DNA of 6,629 nt from Pseudomonadota bacterium (GTDB taxonomy: Bacteria; Desulfobacterota; JADFVX01): assembly GCA_015222755.1 (NCBI GenBank), contig JADFVX010000108.1:1-6629 (forward strand), in the 5' to 3' direction. Within the stretch, counting starts at the first letter, position 1. Each line of letters begins with the position of its first letter. The position numbers and the translations under genes were made by a program. Below the pieces are notes generated by a model. It was not told the origin of the DNA. It did not search any database and worked only from the letters and a program-made list of their open reading frames with translations. Of the stretch, positions 5,937 through 6,629 are shown piece after piece.

Positions 5937-6459
5937 ATTGCCTTTAAGGCAGAATGGAATCTCATTGGATACGGAGCAATACTGCTTTTTATCTCCATAT
6001 TCGGTCTTGTCAGCGCCCTTATGCTGGGGATGTTTATCGCCGGGCCTGCAGCTGCATTCGGGAAAAAAGGGATGCGTCTGGGCTTTTATATCTTCAGCTG
6101 CCTGAACGCCTTTTACACTATGACAGCACTCTCCATCTGGTGCATTTTCGTATTCAACCTCTTTTCAGGTATGGAAAGTGCCGTACATCCTCTGCTTCCC
6201 CTCCTATGGGCTAATGCAGTCGCCATTATACCCGTACTTGGAATATCCAACAAAGACCTTCAGTCGGGGAACAGCTTTACCCTGATAGCTGCTTTTTTTT
6301 GCAGAAACAGCAGGGATTTTTGTCATTTTTACCAGTTTCTTCAGCAAGCTTACTCCGGAAATTATCAGCCTTATATTTGTTCTTACCATGCTACCCGCCT
6401 TTTTCATTCAGGCGCGTCTCGCAGCAATTGAGATCCGCCCCTTGGCAAGCAGGAAGTAA
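5937..6459 (+). pseudogene. Polytopic membrane protein gene broken by a frameshift at a T8 run
   Basis: The frame that includes the ATG at 6021 encodes hydrophobic segments up to 6299 (ending ...TLIAAFF). After the T run 6293-6300 it turns into unlikely sequence and stops at 6431. Removing one T makes the frame continue as AETAGIFVIFTSFF ... FFIQARLAAIEIRPLASRK and stop at 6457-6459. The joined product has four to five membrane segments: about 5961-6050, 6078-6165, 6195-6240, 6276-6340 and 6360-6415. The 5' end is also unclear: the ATG at 6021 has no ribosome binding site and falls inside the first membrane segment. In-frame codons upstream are hydrophobic and plausible back to about 5961, but only ATT (5937, 5964) or CTG (5982) could start there. 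ATG 5954, preceded by AAGG, is in a different frame. It may be a decayed gene or carry sequencing errors. I do not recognise the family. Confidence 0.6.
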
Positions 6460-6470
6460 CAAGTGGTGCA

Positions 6471-6489
6471 CCCTGCCTACAAGGCGGGG
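6471..6489. repeat. GC-rich hairpin between convergent genes
   Basis: CCCTGCC (6471-6477) and GGCGGGG (6483-6489) can form a 7-bp stem with one G-T pair around a TACAA loop. It sits between the end of the broken membrane protein gene (6459) and the end of the convergent partial gene (6575). There is no T tract directly behind it on either strand, so it could be a transcription-end hairpin or a dispersed palindromic element. The remainder, 6490-6574, is AT-rich with nothing I recognise. Confidence 0.35.
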
Positions 6490-6574
6490 CATCCGAGTAA
6501 GGTTAGTTATAATTTTTATAGCTTGCATTCCATCTGATTTGTAAGTGAAGATAAATATAAGCATCCCGTCAATA

Positions 6575-6629
6575 TCAAACTCCCAGCTTATTGCACTCCT
6601 TGAGACACTTCCGGCAGGCCTCTGCACAA
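6575..6629 (-). CDS. C-terminal end of a cysteine-rich, DUF326-like copper-binding protein (partial)
   Basis: On the minus strand, from base 6628 to the TGA at 6575-6577, 17 codons read CAEACRKCLKECNKLGV. The C-x3-C-x2-C-x3-C spacing with flanking A/E/K/R is typical of the last helix of four-helix-bundle copper-binding (DUF326/Csp-like) proteins, where cysteines line the inside of the helices and bind Cu(I). The call is made from motif spacing on a short fragment; the rest of the gene is beyond the right edge. A ferredoxin is less likely because the spacing is not CxxCxxCxxxCP. A competing GTG-started frame at 6391-6627 on this strand has no such pattern. Confidence 0.5.
   Translation of the reverse strand, partial: CAEACRKCLKECNKLGV

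Noticed and set aside
5954..6214. 86-residue plus-strand frame starting at ATG 5954
   Set aside because: Beyond its first few codons the translation is Arg/Ser-rich and unlike a membrane protein, while the overlapping frame gives continuous membrane segments. The ATG itself may be the original start after a frameshift.
6391..6627. Minus-strand 78-residue frame at the right edge
   Set aside because: It overlaps the end of the membrane gene, starts with GTG at the window edge and lacks motifs; the neighbouring frame from 6628 has the ordered cysteine pattern and an early stop.

Overview
The window looks like ordinary chromosome from a Gram-negative bacterium, probably an anaerobic or environmental lineage near the Desulfobacterota/'Deltaproteobacteria' or Nitrospirota. 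This placement is an inference from gene content: a DUF362 protein with two ferredoxin-type clusters, a zinc-ribbon PilZ protein, a NarL-type regulator, and secreted HAF/FIMAH and coiled-coil proteins. No rRNA, tRNA, CRISPR array, insertion sequence or phage gene is visible.

Layout. (1) 3-752 (+): the 3' part of a TPR-like helical protein, cut by the left window edge. (2) 763-1899 (-): a DUF362 iron-sulfur protein that converges on (1) with only 10 bp between the stop codons. (3) 2074-2739 (+): a LuxR/NarL-type regulator whose receiver domain has lost most phosphorylation-site residues. (4) 2966-3307 (+): a small protein with an N-terminal zinc ribbon joined to a PilZ (cyclic di-GMP binding) domain. 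(5) 3469-4356 (+): a secreted coiled-coil protein with a cysteine-containing C-terminal module and a strong ribosome binding site. (6) 4522-5874 (+): a secreted HAF-repeat protein ending in a FIMAH-like domain, closed by a textbook intrinsic terminator at 5910-5936. (7) About 5937-6459 (+): a polytopic membrane protein gene broken by a frameshift in a run of eight T. (8) 6575-6629 (-): the last 17 codons of a cysteine-rich protein resembling four-helix-bundle copper-binding (DUF326) proteins, cut by the right edge.

Genes 3 to 6 lie in the same direction but have 160-230 bp gaps, leader structure or candidate promoters between them, so they are probably separate transcription units and not one tight operon. 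A reasonable working idea is a cell-surface neighbourhood: a DNA-binding regulator, a cyclic di-GMP effector and two exported proteins. No gap without a gene exceeds about 230 bp.
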